64,000 bases of DNA from the NCBI RefSeq assembly GCF_025244905.1, contig NZ_CP104285.1:372001-436000 (forward strand). The letters are read 5' to 3'. The stretch comes from Enterobacter mori (GTDB taxonomy: Bacteria > Pseudomonadota > Gammaproteobacteria > Enterobacterales > Enterobacteriaceae). The translations under genes were made by a program, and so were the position numbers. Under the pieces are notes generated by a model. It worked only from the letters and a program-made list of their open reading frames with translations. It was not told the DNA's origin and made no database searches. Of this stretch, positions 53,812-64,000 are shown in pieces; the first letter of the stretch is position 1; each line of letters opens with the position of its first letter.

Positions 53812-55434
53812 ATGCACTGGCAGACCCACACTGTTTTCAATCAACCGGCACCACTTTCCAACAGCAACCTTTTCCTCTCGGACTGCGCCCTGCGCGATGC
53901 GGTTACGCGTGAAGGCGCCGAGTGGGACATCGAGCTACTCGCCAGCATTGGCCAGCAGCTGGGTACGGCGGAGTCACTGGAGCTGGGCAGGCTGGCAAAC
54001 GTCAACCCGCCCGAGCTGTTACGCTATGACGCCACGGGCGAGCGGCTGGACGACGTGCGTTTTCATCCGGCATGGCATCTGCTGATGCAGGGGCTTTGCG
54101 CCAACCGCGTGCATAACCTGGCGTGGGAAGAGGAGGCGCGTAAAGGGACGTTTGTCGCTCGGGCTGCGCGCTTTGTGCTTCATGCTCAAGTGGAGGCGGG
54201 CACGCTGTGCCCCGTTACCATGACGTTCGCCGCCACGCCGCTACTGCAGAAGGCGCTCCCTAAAATATTTCACGACTGGCTCACGCCACTGCTCAGCGAT
54301 CGCTACGATCCGCATCTTGCCCCCGGCGCACAAAAGCGCGGTCTGCTGATCGGCATGGGGATGACGGAAAAGCAGGGCGGTTCAGACGTGCTCAGCAATA
54401 CCACCAAAGCGGAAAAATGCAGCGACGGCAGTTACAGGCTGGTGGGGCACAAATGGTTTTTCTCCGTGCCGCAAAGCGATGCACATCTGGTGCTGGCGCA
54501 GGCTAAGGGCGGGTTGTCCTGCTTTTTTGTCCCGCGCTTTTTACCCGACGGACAACGCAACGCCGTCCGCCTGGAACGCCTCAAGGACAAGCTCGGGAAC
54601 CGCTCTAATGCCAGCAGCGAGGCGGAGTTTCTTGATGCTTCCGGCTGGCTGCTGGGGGAAGAAGGCGAAGGGGTACGGCAGATCCTCAAAATGGGCGGTC
54701 TGACGCGCTTTGACTGCGCGCTGGGCAGCCACGGGCTGATGCGTCGGGCGCTCTCGGTGGCGCTGTACCATGCCCATCAGCGGCAAACCTTCGGCAAAAA
54801 TCTCATCGACCAGCCGCTAATGCGTGAGGTGTTAAGCCGGATGGCGCTGGTGCTTGAGGGGCACACGGCGCTGCTGTTCCGCCTGGCCCGCGCGTGGGAC
54901 AAGCGTGCCGATCCGCAAGAAGCTGCCTGGGCGCGGCTATTCACTCCGGCGGCGAAATTTAGCGTGTGTAAAGCGGGCATCCCGTTTGTTGCGGAGGCGA
55001 TGGAGGTGCTGGGTGGGATCGGATATTGCGAAGAGAGCGAACTTCCCCGTCTGTACCGTGAAATGCCGGTCAACAGTATCTGGGAAGGATCAGGCAATAT
55101 CATGTGCCTGGACGTGCTGCGCGTGCTGGCGAAGCAGCCGGGGATCCACGACCTGCTTGCCGAAGAGTTTGCGCAGGTAAAAGGGCAGGACAGACACTTC
55201 GACCGCAGCTGGCGACAGCTGCAGCAAAAACTGCGTAAGCCGCAGGAAGCACAGGGCAGGGAGATTGCTCAACAGCTCTTTTTACTGGGTGCCGGAAGCC
55301 AGATGCTGCGGCACGCTTCACCGCCCGTGGCGCAGGCGTGGTGCCGCATGATGCTGGATACCCGTGGCGGAACGCTAATGAGCGAGCAGGTGCAAAATGA
55401 CCTGCTGCTGCGCGCCACGGGCAGAGTCGGTTAG
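53812..55434 (+). CDS. aidB: Acyl-CoA dehydrogenase-like protein AidB
   Basis: A 540-residue FAD-binding protein of the acyl-CoA dehydrogenase family; in E. coli aidB belongs to the Ada alkylation-response regulon and the protein binds DNA and shields or helps repair alkylated sites. MGMTEKQGGSDV is the flavin-binding TEKxGGSD motif, and GGIGYCEESELPRLYREMPVNS the C-terminal block. I chose ATG 53812 after GAAGGAGGGAGACAGC. The C-terminus ends at ATGRVG and its TAG stop overlaps the stop of the convergent chemoreceptor gene. Confidence 0.96.
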   Translation: MHWQTHTVFNQPAPLSNSNLFLSDCALRDAVTREGAEWDIELLASIGQQLGTAESLELGRLANVNPPELLRYDATGERLDDVRFHPAWHLLMQGLCANRVHNLAWEEEARKGTFVARAARFVLHAQVEAGTLCPVTMTFAATPLLQKALPKIFHDWLTPLLSDRYDPHLAPGAQKRGLLIGMGMTEKQGGSDVLSNTTKAEKCSDGSYRLVGHKWFFSVPQSDAHLVLAQAKGGLSCFFVPRFLPDGQRNAVRLERLKDKLGNRSNASSEAEFLDASGWLLGEEGEGVRQILKMGGLTRFDCALGSHGLMRRALSVALYHAHQRQTFGKNLIDQPLMREVLSRMALVLEGHTALLFRLARAWDKRADPQEAAWARLFTPAAKFSVCKAGIPFVAEAMEVLGGIGYCEESELPRLYREMPVNSIWEGSGNIMCLDVLRVLAKQPGIHDLLAEEFAQVKGQDRHFDRSWRQLQQKLRKPQEAQGREIAQQLFLLGAGSQMLRHASPPVAQAWCRMMLDTRGGTLMSEQVQNDLLLRATGRVG

Positions 55435-57362
55435 CCTTTTAGCTGGAACAGGCTGACCAGTTGGGTGAGGTGTGAGCCTTTCTCGCGCAGCGTATGCGCG
55501 GTCTGCTCGCTGCGCGAGACGCGGTCAGCGTTGATGTGCGACGCTTCGCCGATGTGCGTCATGGCAAGATTCACCTGCCCGATCCCTGCGGATTGTTCGC
55601 GGGAAGCGTGGTTGATCTCGGTAACCAGCTGGCTGATGTTATCGATATGAACAATGATGGCGTCCATCGCCAGACGCGTCTTTTCTGACAGCGCGTGGCC
55701 TTCGCTTACCTTGTTCAGCGTATCGCCAATCAGGTGTTCAATCTCCTTCACCGCGTTGGCGCTGCGTGCCGCCAGGGCGCGAACCTCCTGCGCCACCACG
55801 GCGAAGCCTTTGCCATGTTCGCCAGCGCGTGCCGCTTCGACCGCCGCATTCAGCGCCAGAATGTTAGTCTGGAACGCGATGGACTCAATCACGCGGGTGA
55901 TGTCCTCAATGCGTTTAGAGGCATCACGGATATCATCCATGGTCGACACCGCGTGGGTGACCGTCTCACCGCCCTGATGAACCGCGAGCGAGGTTTCCCC
56001 TACCAACTGCTGTGTTTGCTCCATGTTGGCGGCATTTTGCTGTACGGTGGCGGCCAGCTGCTCCATGCTGGCGGAAGTCTCTTCCACGCTGCTGGCCTGC
56101 TTGTTGATCTGCTCGGAGATTTCTCCGGTGTCGGAAGCCAGCGCATTGGTGCCCAAATGGATCTCACCCGCGGCCTCACGCACCTGTATGACAATTTTTT
56201 GCAGCCCATCGCCAATACCGTTGATGGCATCAACCAGCTGGCCGACCTCATCATGACGCGTTACGGGCAGGCTAGCGCGCAGATCGCCTGCGGCATACTG
56301 GCGGGCCAGATCGATCACGTTACGCAGCGGGCGGGTGAGCATCCGGCGAATGAGCACCACAAACATGCCCGCGAAGAGCACGGAAAGCACCACGCCCGCC
56401 AGCAGGAACCGGTCACGCATGGTGTTGACGCTTGCGAGAAGGACCGATTTATCCACTTCACCCACGATGGTCCAGTTCCAGCCCGGCAGCGGCGTATAGG
56501 CCATTTTCAGCGTGCGGCCGTCGACGCTTACGCGTTCCAGCGTGCCGGAGGCATCGCTCAGCAGGTGCTGTTGGGTGGCACTGTCCCATTTTGGTCGTTG
56601 CCCCTCTTCACTGCTGTGGAACAGGAACTGACCGCGCGTTTTGCCGTTGCTGCGATCCAGCACATAGAAGTGCCCGCTCTCGCCCAGTCGACGGTTGAGG
56701 ATTTTCTCACGCATAACGTTCCAGGAGTGGGTGATATCTACCCCAACAAAGATGATCCCAATGACCTGGCCTTCACCGTTCTTAACCGGCTGATACTGGG
56801 TGATGTAGCGTTTACCAAACAGCAGCGCCAGGCCACGGTAAACCTCGCCCCTGGTGACGGCAGCAAACGCCGGGCTGGTGGTGTCCAGAACGGTTCCCAT
56901 CGCCCGGTCGCCATTCTCCTTGCGCAGGGAGGTGGCAACGCGAATAAAGTCGTTACCGCTGCGAACGAACAGCGTGGAGATTGCGCCCGTACGATTCAGA
57001 AAGTCGTCAGAAAAAGCATTGTTTTCATGCAGTTCAGATTCACCGCCTTTCAGCAAAGGCACATTGATCCCGCTAATGGTACGGGTCTGACTGTTATCGA
57101 CCGTAAATGGCTGAGGCAGGAAAGTGGTGAACAGTCGGGTATAGCTTTCGACCTCTTCGCTCAGACTGGTATTAAACATCTGCACCATATCGACCATGCC
57201 GGTGGACTGGTTATGCAAATCTTCGACGGCAAGTTCTTCAAGCTGCTGGCTGGCTTTATGGCTGAGCAGAAAAGTGAAAAGCAGAAACAGAATGGCGACA
57301 CTCATACCGGTCAGCAGCGATAGCTTAGTGCCCAGACCCGCACGGCGGAAAGAATTGATCAT
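55431..57362 (-). CDS. Methyl-accepting chemotaxis protein with Cache-type sensor
   Basis: A 643-residue chemoreceptor. TM1 lies at about 16-34, a periplasmic Cache-type ligand domain at about 35-315 (FLNRTGAISTLFVRSGND and TPLPGWNWTIVGEVD), TM2 at about 318-337, a HAMP domain (RPLRNVIDLARQYAAGDLRA), and the signalling domain whose tip SIAFQTNILALNAAVEAA is highly conserved. The C-terminus ends in LFQLKG, without the NWETF CheR-docking pentapeptide of Tar and Tsr. A candidate sigma-28 promoter lies upstream. It is not found at this position in E. coli. The ligand is unknown. Confidence 0.92.
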   Translation of the reverse strand: MINSFRRAGLGTKLSLLTGMSVAILFLLFTFLLSHKASQQLEELAVEDLHNQSTGMVDMVQMFNTSLSEEVESYTRLFTTFLPQPFTVDNSQTRTISGINVPLLKGGESELHENNAFSDDFLNRTGAISTLFVRSGNDFIRVATSLRKENGDRAMGTVLDTTSPAFAAVTRGEVYRGLALLFGKRYITQYQPVKNGEGQVIGIIFVGVDITHSWNVMREKILNRRLGESGHFYVLDRSNGKTRGQFLFHSSEEGQRPKWDSATQQHLLSDASGTLERVSVDGRTLKMAYTPLPGWNWTIVGEVDKSVLLASVNTMRDRFLLAGVVLSVLFAGMFVVLIRRMLTRPLRNVIDLARQYAAGDLRASLPVTRHDEVGQLVDAINGIGDGLQKIVIQVREAAGEIHLGTNALASDTGEISEQINKQASSVEETSASMEQLAATVQQNAANMEQTQQLVGETSLAVHQGGETVTHAVSTMDDIRDASKRIEDITRVIESIAFQTNILALNAAVEAARAGEHGKGFAVVAQEVRALAARSANAVKEIEHLIGDTLNKVSEGHALSEKTRLAMDAIIVHIDNISQLVTEINHASREQSAGIGQVNLAMTHIGEASHINADRVSRSEQTAHTLREKGSHLTQLVSLFQLKG

Positions 57363-57393
57363 AAATTGCTCATCATTGAAAAGGTATGCCTGT

Positions 57394-57420
57394 TCAACGG
57401 CAGAGCAGCGATAACATTTA
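57394..57420 (-). promoter_or_regulatory. Candidate sigma-28 (FliA) promoter of the chemoreceptor gene
   Basis: On the minus strand TAAATGTT, an 11-nt spacer and GCCGTTGA compare well with the flagellar consensus TAAAGTTT-N11-GCCGATAA. The start codon is about 32 bp downstream of the -10. Confidence 0.6.
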
Positions 57421-57494
57421 TACTATTAATGTAACCAAATGTTATTTGTTTGTTTTTGAATGGTTTTGAAAAAGATAAAAAATTTGCAAAAACG

Positions 57495-57520
57495 AAAAAC
57501 CACTAAAATTAAGTGGCTTT
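57495..57520 (-). terminator. Intrinsic terminator of yjfN
   Basis: On the minus strand CCACT and AGTGG arms (inside GCCACTT..AGTGGTT) are followed by TTTTTCG; it lies 17 bp after the yjfN stop. Confidence 0.7.
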
Positions 57521-57532
57521 TATCGGGAGGGG

Positions 57533-57808
57533 CTAAACATAGAGGATGGCTTGTACTCGCCAATGATCGACATGGTTATCTTCCTGCATCTGGATTATGC
57601 GATACCAGGAAGCGCCTTGTTCATCGGCTTTTAATGCAACTACACGTTCAACGTCTTGCGGGCTCCCCGAAATGTTATTCACGGAGATTTGGCCTATTTC
57701 ATTCAGGCCAGTCACGCAATCAGCACTGGCGAATTCAGCTGATTGTGCGGTTGTGCTCACAAGGCCTGCTGAGAGCAACAGTGTGGTCAAGGCAAGAGTT
57801 CGTTTCAT
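57533..57808 (-). CDS. yjfN: YjfN, small DUF1471 periplasmic protein
   Basis: A 91-residue secreted protein of the YhcN/DUF1471 family; in E. coli YjfN activates the periplasmic protease DegP under stress. I chose ATG 57808 (MKRTLALTTLLL), 5 nt after GGAGC, giving a signal peptide ending near AQSA. The mature part QISVNNISGSPQDVERVVALKA and the C-terminal DHWRVQAILYV match E. coli YjfN. The ORF's 17-residue upstream extension has no support. It lies downstream of bsmA on the same strand, 148 bp away, as in E. coli. Confidence 0.9.
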   Translation of the reverse strand: MKRTLALTTLLLSAGLVSTTAQSAEFASADCVTGLNEIGQISVNNISGSPQDVERVVALKADEQGASWYRIIQMQEDNHVDHWRVQAILYV

Positions 57809-57956
57809 CGTCAGCTCCATTTCACATGTCTCCGGTATCCGCCGGGCAATCCTTCGCAAATAAACTCACTTCCATTGGTGCAGGCATGGAGTTTATTGTG
57901 GACAGGAAAATGTCTATGGACGCAAAGCAGTGTAAATGTCGTTCAAATGATCGCCA

Positions 57957-58286
57957 CTACTTACGGTACAAAATCGCCTGCGAGTACCATTGTCCCGTAA
58001 TGATGGTTTCGTCGATCATAATGATGACGTAATAATCTGCTTTGGCGGCGGCGGCTTGTGCTTCAATAGATGCTTCCGCGTCATCCGGGGAACCGCGAAC
58101 CAACGCGGAGACAGTGCCCATTCGCTGTAATCCTTCTGTCTGATTACGACGAATTTCCTGTGGGTGATCGGCGACCGGCGGAGCGGGTTGCGGTGTTCCC
58201 TGCAGCGCGCTACAGCCACTGAGCAGAAACACAAACAATAAAGCAGCAAACCTGCGCATAACCATATCTCGTTTCCTGATAGCCAT
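57957..58286 (-). CDS. bsmA: BsmA (YjfO), biofilm/peroxide-stress lipoprotein
   Basis: A 109-residue DUF1471 lipoprotein linked in E. coli to biofilm maturation and resistance to hydrogen peroxide and acid. I chose ATG 58286, which gives MAIRKRDMVMRRFAALL and the E. coli length; the lipobox LSGC places the acylated Cys at about residue 25. The C-terminal TGQWYSQAILYRK is the DUF1471 signature and resembles the end of the neighbouring YjfN. Inner ATGs at 58265 and 58259 are possible. Confidence 0.9.
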   Translation of the reverse strand: MAIRKRDMVMRRFAALLFVFLLSGCSALQGTPQPAPPVADHPQEIRRNQTEGLQRMGTVSALVRGSPDDAEASIEAQAAAAKADYYVIIMIDETIITGQWYSQAILYRK

Positions 58287-58424
58287 AGTGTAGTTGCCTG
58301 TAAATTTAGTTTTGGGGGAATGTTCCCGAAGTGTTATCTGAGGCGAAGATTTCGAATGAAAATATCCAGAAACCGTAATCCAGCTCTCAAACATTATGAA
58401 TCATTCATCACTACAGGACCGACA

Positions 58425-59147
58425 ATGATTGAACTCGAAACGCGACGCCTCGGTGACCGCGAAATATTACATGCTTTCCCCACCGGAAAAAGTGAGCAGC
58501 CGCTGCCAGTTGTGGTTTTTTATCATGGGTTTACCTCATCAAAACTGGTTTATAGCTATTTTGCCGTGGCGCTGGCGCAGGCTGGATTCCGCGTTGTTAT
58601 GCCGGATGCTCCGGATCATGGCTCGCGATTTTCGGGCAACGAGCAGGCGCGGCTCGGCCAGTTCTGGCAAATCTTGCACGGTAGCCTGACGGAATTCGCA
58701 GGGCTGCGCGATGCGCTTTTTGAGGCCGGGCTGGTGGAGAACGATCGCCTGGCGGTCGCTGGGGCTTCAATGGGGGGCATGACGGCGCTGGGGATCATGA
58801 CGCATCATTCAGAAGTGAAGTCCGTTGCTTGTCTGATGGGGTCGGGCTACTTCTCTTCGCTCTCGCAGACGCTGTTTCCCTCGCAGAACCCGGAAGATAT
58901 CGAAGCGGCGCTGGCGGAGTGGGACGTCACCCATGCATTACCGAACCTGGCCAATCGCCCGCTGCTGCTGTGGCATGGCGATGCGGATGATGTGGTTCCG
59001 CCTGACGGAACTTTCCGTTTACAGCAGGCGTTAAAGAATGACGGGCTGGACGGCAATTTAACCTGCCTTTGGGAGGCGGGCGTTCGTCACCGTATTACGC
59101 CGACGGCGCTGGATGCTACGGTGAACTTTTTTCGCCAGTACCTTTAA
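58425..59147 (+). CDS. yjfP: Alpha/beta-hydrolase YjfP (esterase)
   Basis: A 240-residue alpha/beta-hydrolase with short-chain carboxylesterase activity in E. coli. The oxyanion-hole region is [11 protein letters not shown], the nucleophile elbow GASMGG places Ser115, and the acid and His lie in [10 protein letters not shown] and GVRHRITP. I chose ATG 58425 ([10 protein letters not shown]) after ACAGGACCGACA; the ORF start at 58320 is not supported. Its TAA stop shares the TTAA with the convergent ulaR stop. Confidence 0.94.
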   Translation: MIELETRRLGDREILHAFPTGKSEQPLPVVVFYHGFTSSKLVYSYFAVALAQAGFRVVMPDAPDHGSRFSGNEQARLGQFWQILHGSLTEFAGLRDALFEAGLVENDRLAVAGASMGGMTALGIMTHHSEVKSVACLMGSGYFSSLSQTLFPSQNPEDIEAALAEWDVTHALPNLANRPLLLWHGDADDVVPPDGTFRLQQALKNDGLDGNLTCLWEAGVRHRITPTALDATVNFFRQYL

Positions 59148-59899
59148 ACCCGAAGAATTTTGACCCCTTGATCTTCCAGTTTCTGGAGGATCTCCGGGTT
59201 AGCCCCTTTGCCGGTAATCACCATGTCGATCTGTTCTGCGCGGCTGAACAGCATGCCTGCGCGTTCACCGACTTTGCTGCTGTCGACCAGCACAACGAGT
59301 TTTCCCACGACGTTGAGCATGTTTTGTTCCGCCATCGCGGTTAGCATATCGGTTTTATATAAGCCATCCGCCGTCAGGCCTTTGCCGCTGGTAAACATCC
59401 AGTGCCCGGCATAGAGGCTGTTTTCGCTGTCCTGTGGGCTGAGCGTAATGGACTGGCTCTTATTGTATTGGCCGCCCATGATCACTACGCTTTCATGTTC
59501 CTGATCAATGAGATAGTTGGCCAGCGGCAAATAGTTAGTGATGATTTGCACCGGTTTGCCACACATCTCCCGCCCCAGTAAAAACGCCGTGGAGCCGCAG
59601 TTGATCACGACGCTTTCGCCAGGGTTGACCAGCTGTGATGCTGCTCTGGCAATCCGCACTTTTTCATCGTGGTTCTGCGCCTGATGAATGTTCATCGGCG
59701 TCCAGCGCGGACGCTGCTGGCTAATGGCTTCCGCGCCGTTACGGACTTTTTTCAGCTTACCGCTTTCATCCAGCTTGTTGATGTCCCGTCGGGCGGTTGC
59801 CGGAGAAATGCCTAAACGTTCGATTACTTTCTCAACGGTGATAAACCCTGTTTGCGCCAGGAGTTCCAGTAAAATTTGATGCCGTTGCGCTTCCGTCAT
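59144..59899 (-). CDS. ulaR: DeoR-family repressor UlaR
   Basis: A 251-residue repressor of the L-ascorbate regulon (ulaG and ulaABCDEF); L-ascorbate 6-phosphate relieves binding. The N-terminal DeoR helix-turn-helix is at about 5-57 ([23 protein letters not shown]), and the C-terminal sugar-phosphate domain contains [13 protein letters not shown]. Length equals E. coli UlaR. It converges with yjfP and is followed on the other side by ulaG. Confidence 0.97.
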   Translation of the reverse strand: MTEAQRHQILLELLAQTGFITVEKVIERLGISPATARRDINKLDESGKLKKVRNGAEAISQQRPRWTPMNIHQAQNHDEKVRIARAASQLVNPGESVVINCGSTAFLLGREMCGKPVQIITNYLPLANYLIDQEHESVVIMGGQYNKSQSITLSPQDSENSLYAGHWMFTSGKGLTADGLYKTDMLTAMAEQNMLNVVGKLVVLVDSSKVGERAGMLFSRAEQIDMVITGKGANPEILQKLEDQGVKILRV

Positions 59900-59972
59900 G
59901 AGCTATTCCGATAAGAATTGATTTGAAAAGATGATATTTGAAATAGCGTGAAATTACTAAAATAAATATGAC

Positions 59973-59997
59973 ATCGCCAGACACAAGGTCTGGCGAT
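59973..59997 (-). terminator. Hairpin downstream of ulaG
   Basis: ATCGCCAGAC (59973-59982) and GTCTGGCGAT (59988-59997) are perfect 10-bp arms with a 5-nt loop, 13 bp after the ulaG stop; a T/A-rich tail follows on the minus strand. Confidence 0.75.
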
Positions 59998-60009
59998 TTG
60001 ACTTCACAA

Positions 60010-61074
60010 TCAGAGGAAGGACTTGAACGGCAGGTCAGGCTCAATGGTGAAGCAATCATCGAAACCACGTGGATAGTGATATTCAAGATTGTCTTTGTCC
60101 AGTGGCCAGGTGAACTTGCCACCGACCTGCCAGATGAACGGCTTGAAGCCATACTTCAGGCGGTCTTTTTTCATTTCCCACAGCACGCGGATTTCCTGCG
60201 GGTCTGCCTGGAAGTTTGACCAGATATCGTGGTGGAACGGAATAACCACTTTTGTATTCAGTGCTTCCGCCATGCGGAGCATATCGGCGCTGGTCATTTT
60301 GTCGGTGATGCCGCGCGGGTTCTCACCGTAGGAGCCCAGCGCCACGTCGATCTGGTGCTCGTTACCGTGCTTCGCATAGTAGTTGGAGTAGTGGGAGTCA
60401 CCGCTGTGGTACAGAGAACCGCCAGGGGTTTTGAACAGGTAGTTCACCGCACGCTCGTCCATACCATCTGGCAGCACGCCTGCCGCTTTCTGATCGGCAG
60501 GCAGGGTGATCAATGCTGTACGGTCAAAGGCATCCAGCGCGTGGATTTCAGTGTCTTTAATTTTTACTACATCGCCCGGTTTCATCACGATGCAGCGCTC
60601 TTTCGGCACGCCCCAACCGATCCACAGATCCACACAGGTCTGCGGCCCAATGAACGGTACATCGTCCGCGCAGTTTTGCATAACCGCTGCCGCCACGTTC
60701 ACGTCGATATGATCGTTGTGATCGTGAGTAGAGAGGACGGCGTCGATCTGACGAATCGCAAACGGATCGAGCACAAACGGCGTAGTACGCAGGTTCGGCT
60801 GCAGTTTTTCCACGCCCGCCATGCGCTGCATCTGATGGCCTTTTTTCATCAGGGGGTTGCCGTGGCTCTGTTTACCGGTGCCGCACCAGAAATCGACGCA
60901 GATATTGGCGCCACCTTCAGATTTCAGCCAGATACCGGTACAGCCCAGCCACCACATTGCAAATGTGCCAGGAGCAACCTGTTCCTGCTCGATCTCTTCA
61001 TTCAGCCAGCTACCCCATTCCGGGAAGGTGCTCAGAATCCATGACTCACGGGTGATGGTGTTCACTTTACTCAT
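60010..61074 (-). CDS. ulaG: L-ascorbate-6-phosphate lactonase UlaG
   Basis: A 354-residue metallo-beta-lactamase-fold enzyme that opens the lactone ring of L-ascorbate 6-phosphate to 3-keto-L-gulonate 6-phosphate. The metal motif is THDHNDHID, with further ligands in FIGPQTC and [11 protein letters not shown] chose ATG 61074 ([12 protein letters not shown]) after AGGAGTCAAAACG; the ATG at 61098 adds eight unsupported residues. It is divergent from ulaA across a 358-bp control region. Confidence 0.98.
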   Translation of the reverse strand: MSKVNTITRESWILSTFPEWGSWLNEEIEQEQVAPGTFAMWWLGCTGIWLKSEGGANICVDFWCGTGKQSHGNPLMKKGHQMQRMAGVEKLQPNLRTTPFVLDPFAIRQIDAVLSTHDHNDHIDVNVAAAVMQNCADDVPFIGPQTCVDLWIGWGVPKERCIVMKPGDVVKIKDTEIHALDAFDRTALITLPADQKAAGVLPDGMDERAVNYLFKTPGGSLYHSGDSHYSNYYAKHGNEHQIDVALGSYGENPRGITDKMTSADMLRMAEALNTKVVIPFHHDIWSNFQADPQEIRVLWEMKKDRLKYGFKPFIWQVGGKFTWPLDKDNLEYHYPRGFDDCFTIEPDLPFKSFL

Positions 61075-61102
61075 CGTTTTGACTCCTGGTTTAATCAAAA
61101 GT

Positions 61103-61128
61103 AATCACAATGTGATTTGTTGTGATTA
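61103..61128. promoter_or_regulatory. Candidate UlaR operator next to ulaG
   Basis: AATCACA-A-TGTGATT (61103-61117) is a perfect palindrome, followed at 61121-61128 by TGTGATTA. It lies 29-54 bp upstream of the ulaG start. Similar TGTGATTA repeats lie near ulaA. Confidence 0.6.
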
Positions 61129-61350
61129 ATGCTGGCATCATTTGACGCGTTTTGCAATGGTGGATATGGTGAATTTTATCTGTTCGACTTCACGGATTCT
61201 GCGCTTTTCCCTTGTTAGACTATCCCGTAATAATCATTAATTGCATGAATTATAAAGGTTAATTCATTTTTCACGTACGGTAGTGAAAATCATTACTAAC
61301 ACCATGGAAATAATTTGCGTGATACGTCACAAATAATCAAATCCAATCTT

Positions 61351-62833
<1,483 letters not shown>

Positions 62834-62845
62834 GGAGTTTCGATT

Positions 62846-63151
62846 ATGACCGTACGTATCCTGGCTGTATGTGGCAATGGGCAAGGCAGCTCCATGATCA
62901 TGAAGATGAAAGTGGACCAGTTTTTAACCCAGTCAAACATCGACCACACGGTAAACAGCTGCGCAGTGGGCGAATACAAAAGCGAGCTGAACGGCGCAGA
63001 CATCATCATCGCTTCTACCCACATCGCCGGTGAAATCACCGTGACGGGCAACAAATATGTGGTGGGCGTGCGCAACATGCTTTCGCCTGCGGATTTCGGC
63101 CCAAAACTGCTGGAAGTGATCAAAGAGCACTTCCCTCAAGACGTGAAGTAA
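62846..63151 (+). CDS. ulaB: L-ascorbate PTS EIIB (UlaB)
   Basis: A 101-residue cytoplasmic EIIB. The phosphorylated Cys9 lies in the P-loop [11 protein letters not shown]. It takes phosphate from UlaC and gives it to ascorbate at UlaA. It starts 12 bp after ulaA, following AAGGAG. Confidence 0.98.
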   Translation: MTVRILAVCGNGQGSSMIMKMKVDQFLTQSNIDHTVNSCAVGEYKSELNGADIIIASTHIAGEITVTGNKYVVGVRNMLSPADFGPKLLEVIKEHFPQDVK

Positions 63152-63160
63152 GGACGAAAC

Positions 63161-63628
63161 ATGAAACTACGTGATTCGCTGGCAGAGAATAACTCCATCC
63201 TTTTACAGGCTGAGGCCAGCACCTGGCAGGAAGCGGTGAAGCTGAGCGTGGATCTGCTGGTTAAGGCTGACGTTGTCGAGCCGCGTTACTACCAGGCCAT
63301 TCTGGATGGCGTGGCGCAGCACGGCCCGTACTTTGTGATTGCACCAGGCCTGGCGATGCCGCACGGCCGCCCTGAAGAAGGCGTGAAAAAAACCGGCTTT
63401 GCTCTTGTGACGCTGAAAACGCCGCTGGTGTTTAACCATGAAGATAACGACCCGGTCGACATCCTGATCACCATGGCCGCCGTGGATGCCAACACCCACC
63501 AGGAGGTGGGCATCATGCAGATCGTCAATCTGTTTGATGACGAAGCCAATTTTGACCGTTTACGCGCCTGCCGTACCGAGCAGGAAGTGCTGGATTTAAT
63601 TGATAACGCCACTGCGGCGGCAGTCTAA
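63161..63628 (+). CDS. ulaC: L-ascorbate PTS EIIA (UlaC)
   Basis: A 155-residue cytoplasmic EIIA of the mannitol/fructose type. The phosphorylated His68 lies in [14 protein letters not shown]. It passes phosphate from HPr to UlaB. It starts 9 bp after ulaB following AAGGACGAAAC. Confidence 0.98.
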   Translation: MKLRDSLAENNSILLQAEASTWQEAVKLSVDLLVKADVVEPRYYQAILDGVAQHGPYFVIAPGLAMPHGRPEEGVKKTGFALVTLKTPLVFNHEDNDPVDILITMAAVDANTHQEVGIMQIVNLFDDEANFDRLRACRTEQEVLDLIDNATAAAV

Positions 63629-63640
63629 GAGGAATTGAAC

Positions 63641-64000
63641 ATGTCATTACCAATGTTGCAGGTTGCGCTGGATAACCAAACGTTGTCCCACGCTTACGAA
63701 ACTACCCGCCTGATCGCGGAAGAGGTGGACATCATCGAAGTGGGTACCATTCTGTGCGTGGGCGAGGGTGTGCGCGCCGTTCGCGACCTGAAGGCGCTCT
63801 ATCCGCATAAAATTGTGCTGGCGGATGCCAAGATCGCCGATGCAGGTAAAATCCTCTCCCGCATGTGCTTTGAAGCCAATGCCGACTGGGTCACCGTGAT
63901 CTGCTGTGCGGATATCAACACCGCCAAAGGCGCGCTGGACGTGGCAAAAGAGTTTAACGGCGACGTGCAGATTGAGCTGACCGGCTTCTGGACCTGGGAG
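63641..64000 (+). CDS. ulaD: 3-keto-L-gulonate-6-phosphate decarboxylase, N-terminal fragment
   Basis: The first 120 codons of UlaD, a TIM-barrel decarboxylase that turns 3-keto-L-gulonate 6-phosphate into L-xylulose 5-phosphate; the gene runs off the right edge. The catalytic and metal residues Asp11, Glu33, Asp62, Lys64 and Asp67 ([10 protein letters not shown]) are present. It starts 12 bp after ulaC following AGAGGAATTGAAC. Confidence 0.97.
   Translation, partial: MSLPMLQVALDNQTLSHAYETTRLIAEEVDIIEVGTILCVGEGVRAVRDLKALYPHKIVLADAKIADAGKILSRMCFEANADWVTVICCADINTAKGALDVAKEFNGDVQIELTGFWTWE

Noticed and set aside
55695..57323. Long open frame (542 codons) opposite the chemoreceptor gene
   Set aside because: Shadow of the receptor's codon usage; no recognisable domain.

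Overview
The window is chromosomal DNA of an enteric gammaproteobacterium, most likely a member of the Enterobacter cloacae complex. Almost every gene is recognisable as an orthologue of the E. coli 94-95 minute region (aspA to ulaD) in the same order. The genus pointer is an ampR-ampC pair of the Enterobacter ACT/MIR/P99 type between blc and frdD, together with an EcnR-type regulator beside the entericidin genes. The species cannot be fixed from the sequence alone.

Layout, left to right. 1-7.7 kb: start of aspA, fxsA, the methionine/branched-chain amino acid exporter yjeH, the groES-groEL heat-shock operon, lipoprotein yjeI, and EF-P with its lysine aminomutase (epmB divergent from efp); the EF-P ligase epmA follows at 14.7 kb. 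Then come the entericidin lipoproteins ecnA and ecnB with the convergent regulator ecnR. 7.9-14.4 kb: guanidinium exporter sugE/gdx behind a guanidine-II riboswitch, lipocalin blc, ampC-ampR, and fumarate reductase frdABCD. 14.7-23.5 kb: epmA, yjeM, the mechanosensitive channel mscM, psd, rsgA and orn. 23.7-24.3 kb: three tandem tRNA-Gly(GCC) genes and an AT-rich gap with DnaA boxes around an IHF consensus, in the position of the E. coli datA locus.

24.3-40.4 kb: queG divergent from the nnr-tsaE-amiB-mutL-miaA-hfq-hflX-hflK-hflC string, then yjeT, purA, nsrR and rnr. 40.6-51.4 kb is the main accessory segment: eleven same-strand, mostly overlapping genes inserted between rnr and rlmB. They encode a PLP enzyme of the D-cysteine desulfhydrase / L-cysteate sulfo-lyase / ACC deaminase family, an Asp/Glu-type racemase, a complete taurine/sulfonate-family ABC importer, an M20 amidohydrolase and a complete dipeptide-family ABC importer. 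I infer a scavenging pathway for a sulfur-containing or acylated/peptidyl amino acid; the substrate is not known.

51.5-64 kb: rlmB, an MHS-family MFS transporter where E. coli has yjfI-yjfC, aidB, a chemoreceptor with a candidate FliA (sigma-28) promoter, the small DUF1471 proteins yjfN and bsmA, esterase yjfP, and the ascorbate regulon (ulaR, ulaG, divergent ulaABCD; ulaD is cut by the window end). REP elements and hairpins sit at many gene junctions. I saw no insertion sequence, integrase, CRISPR array or prophage.
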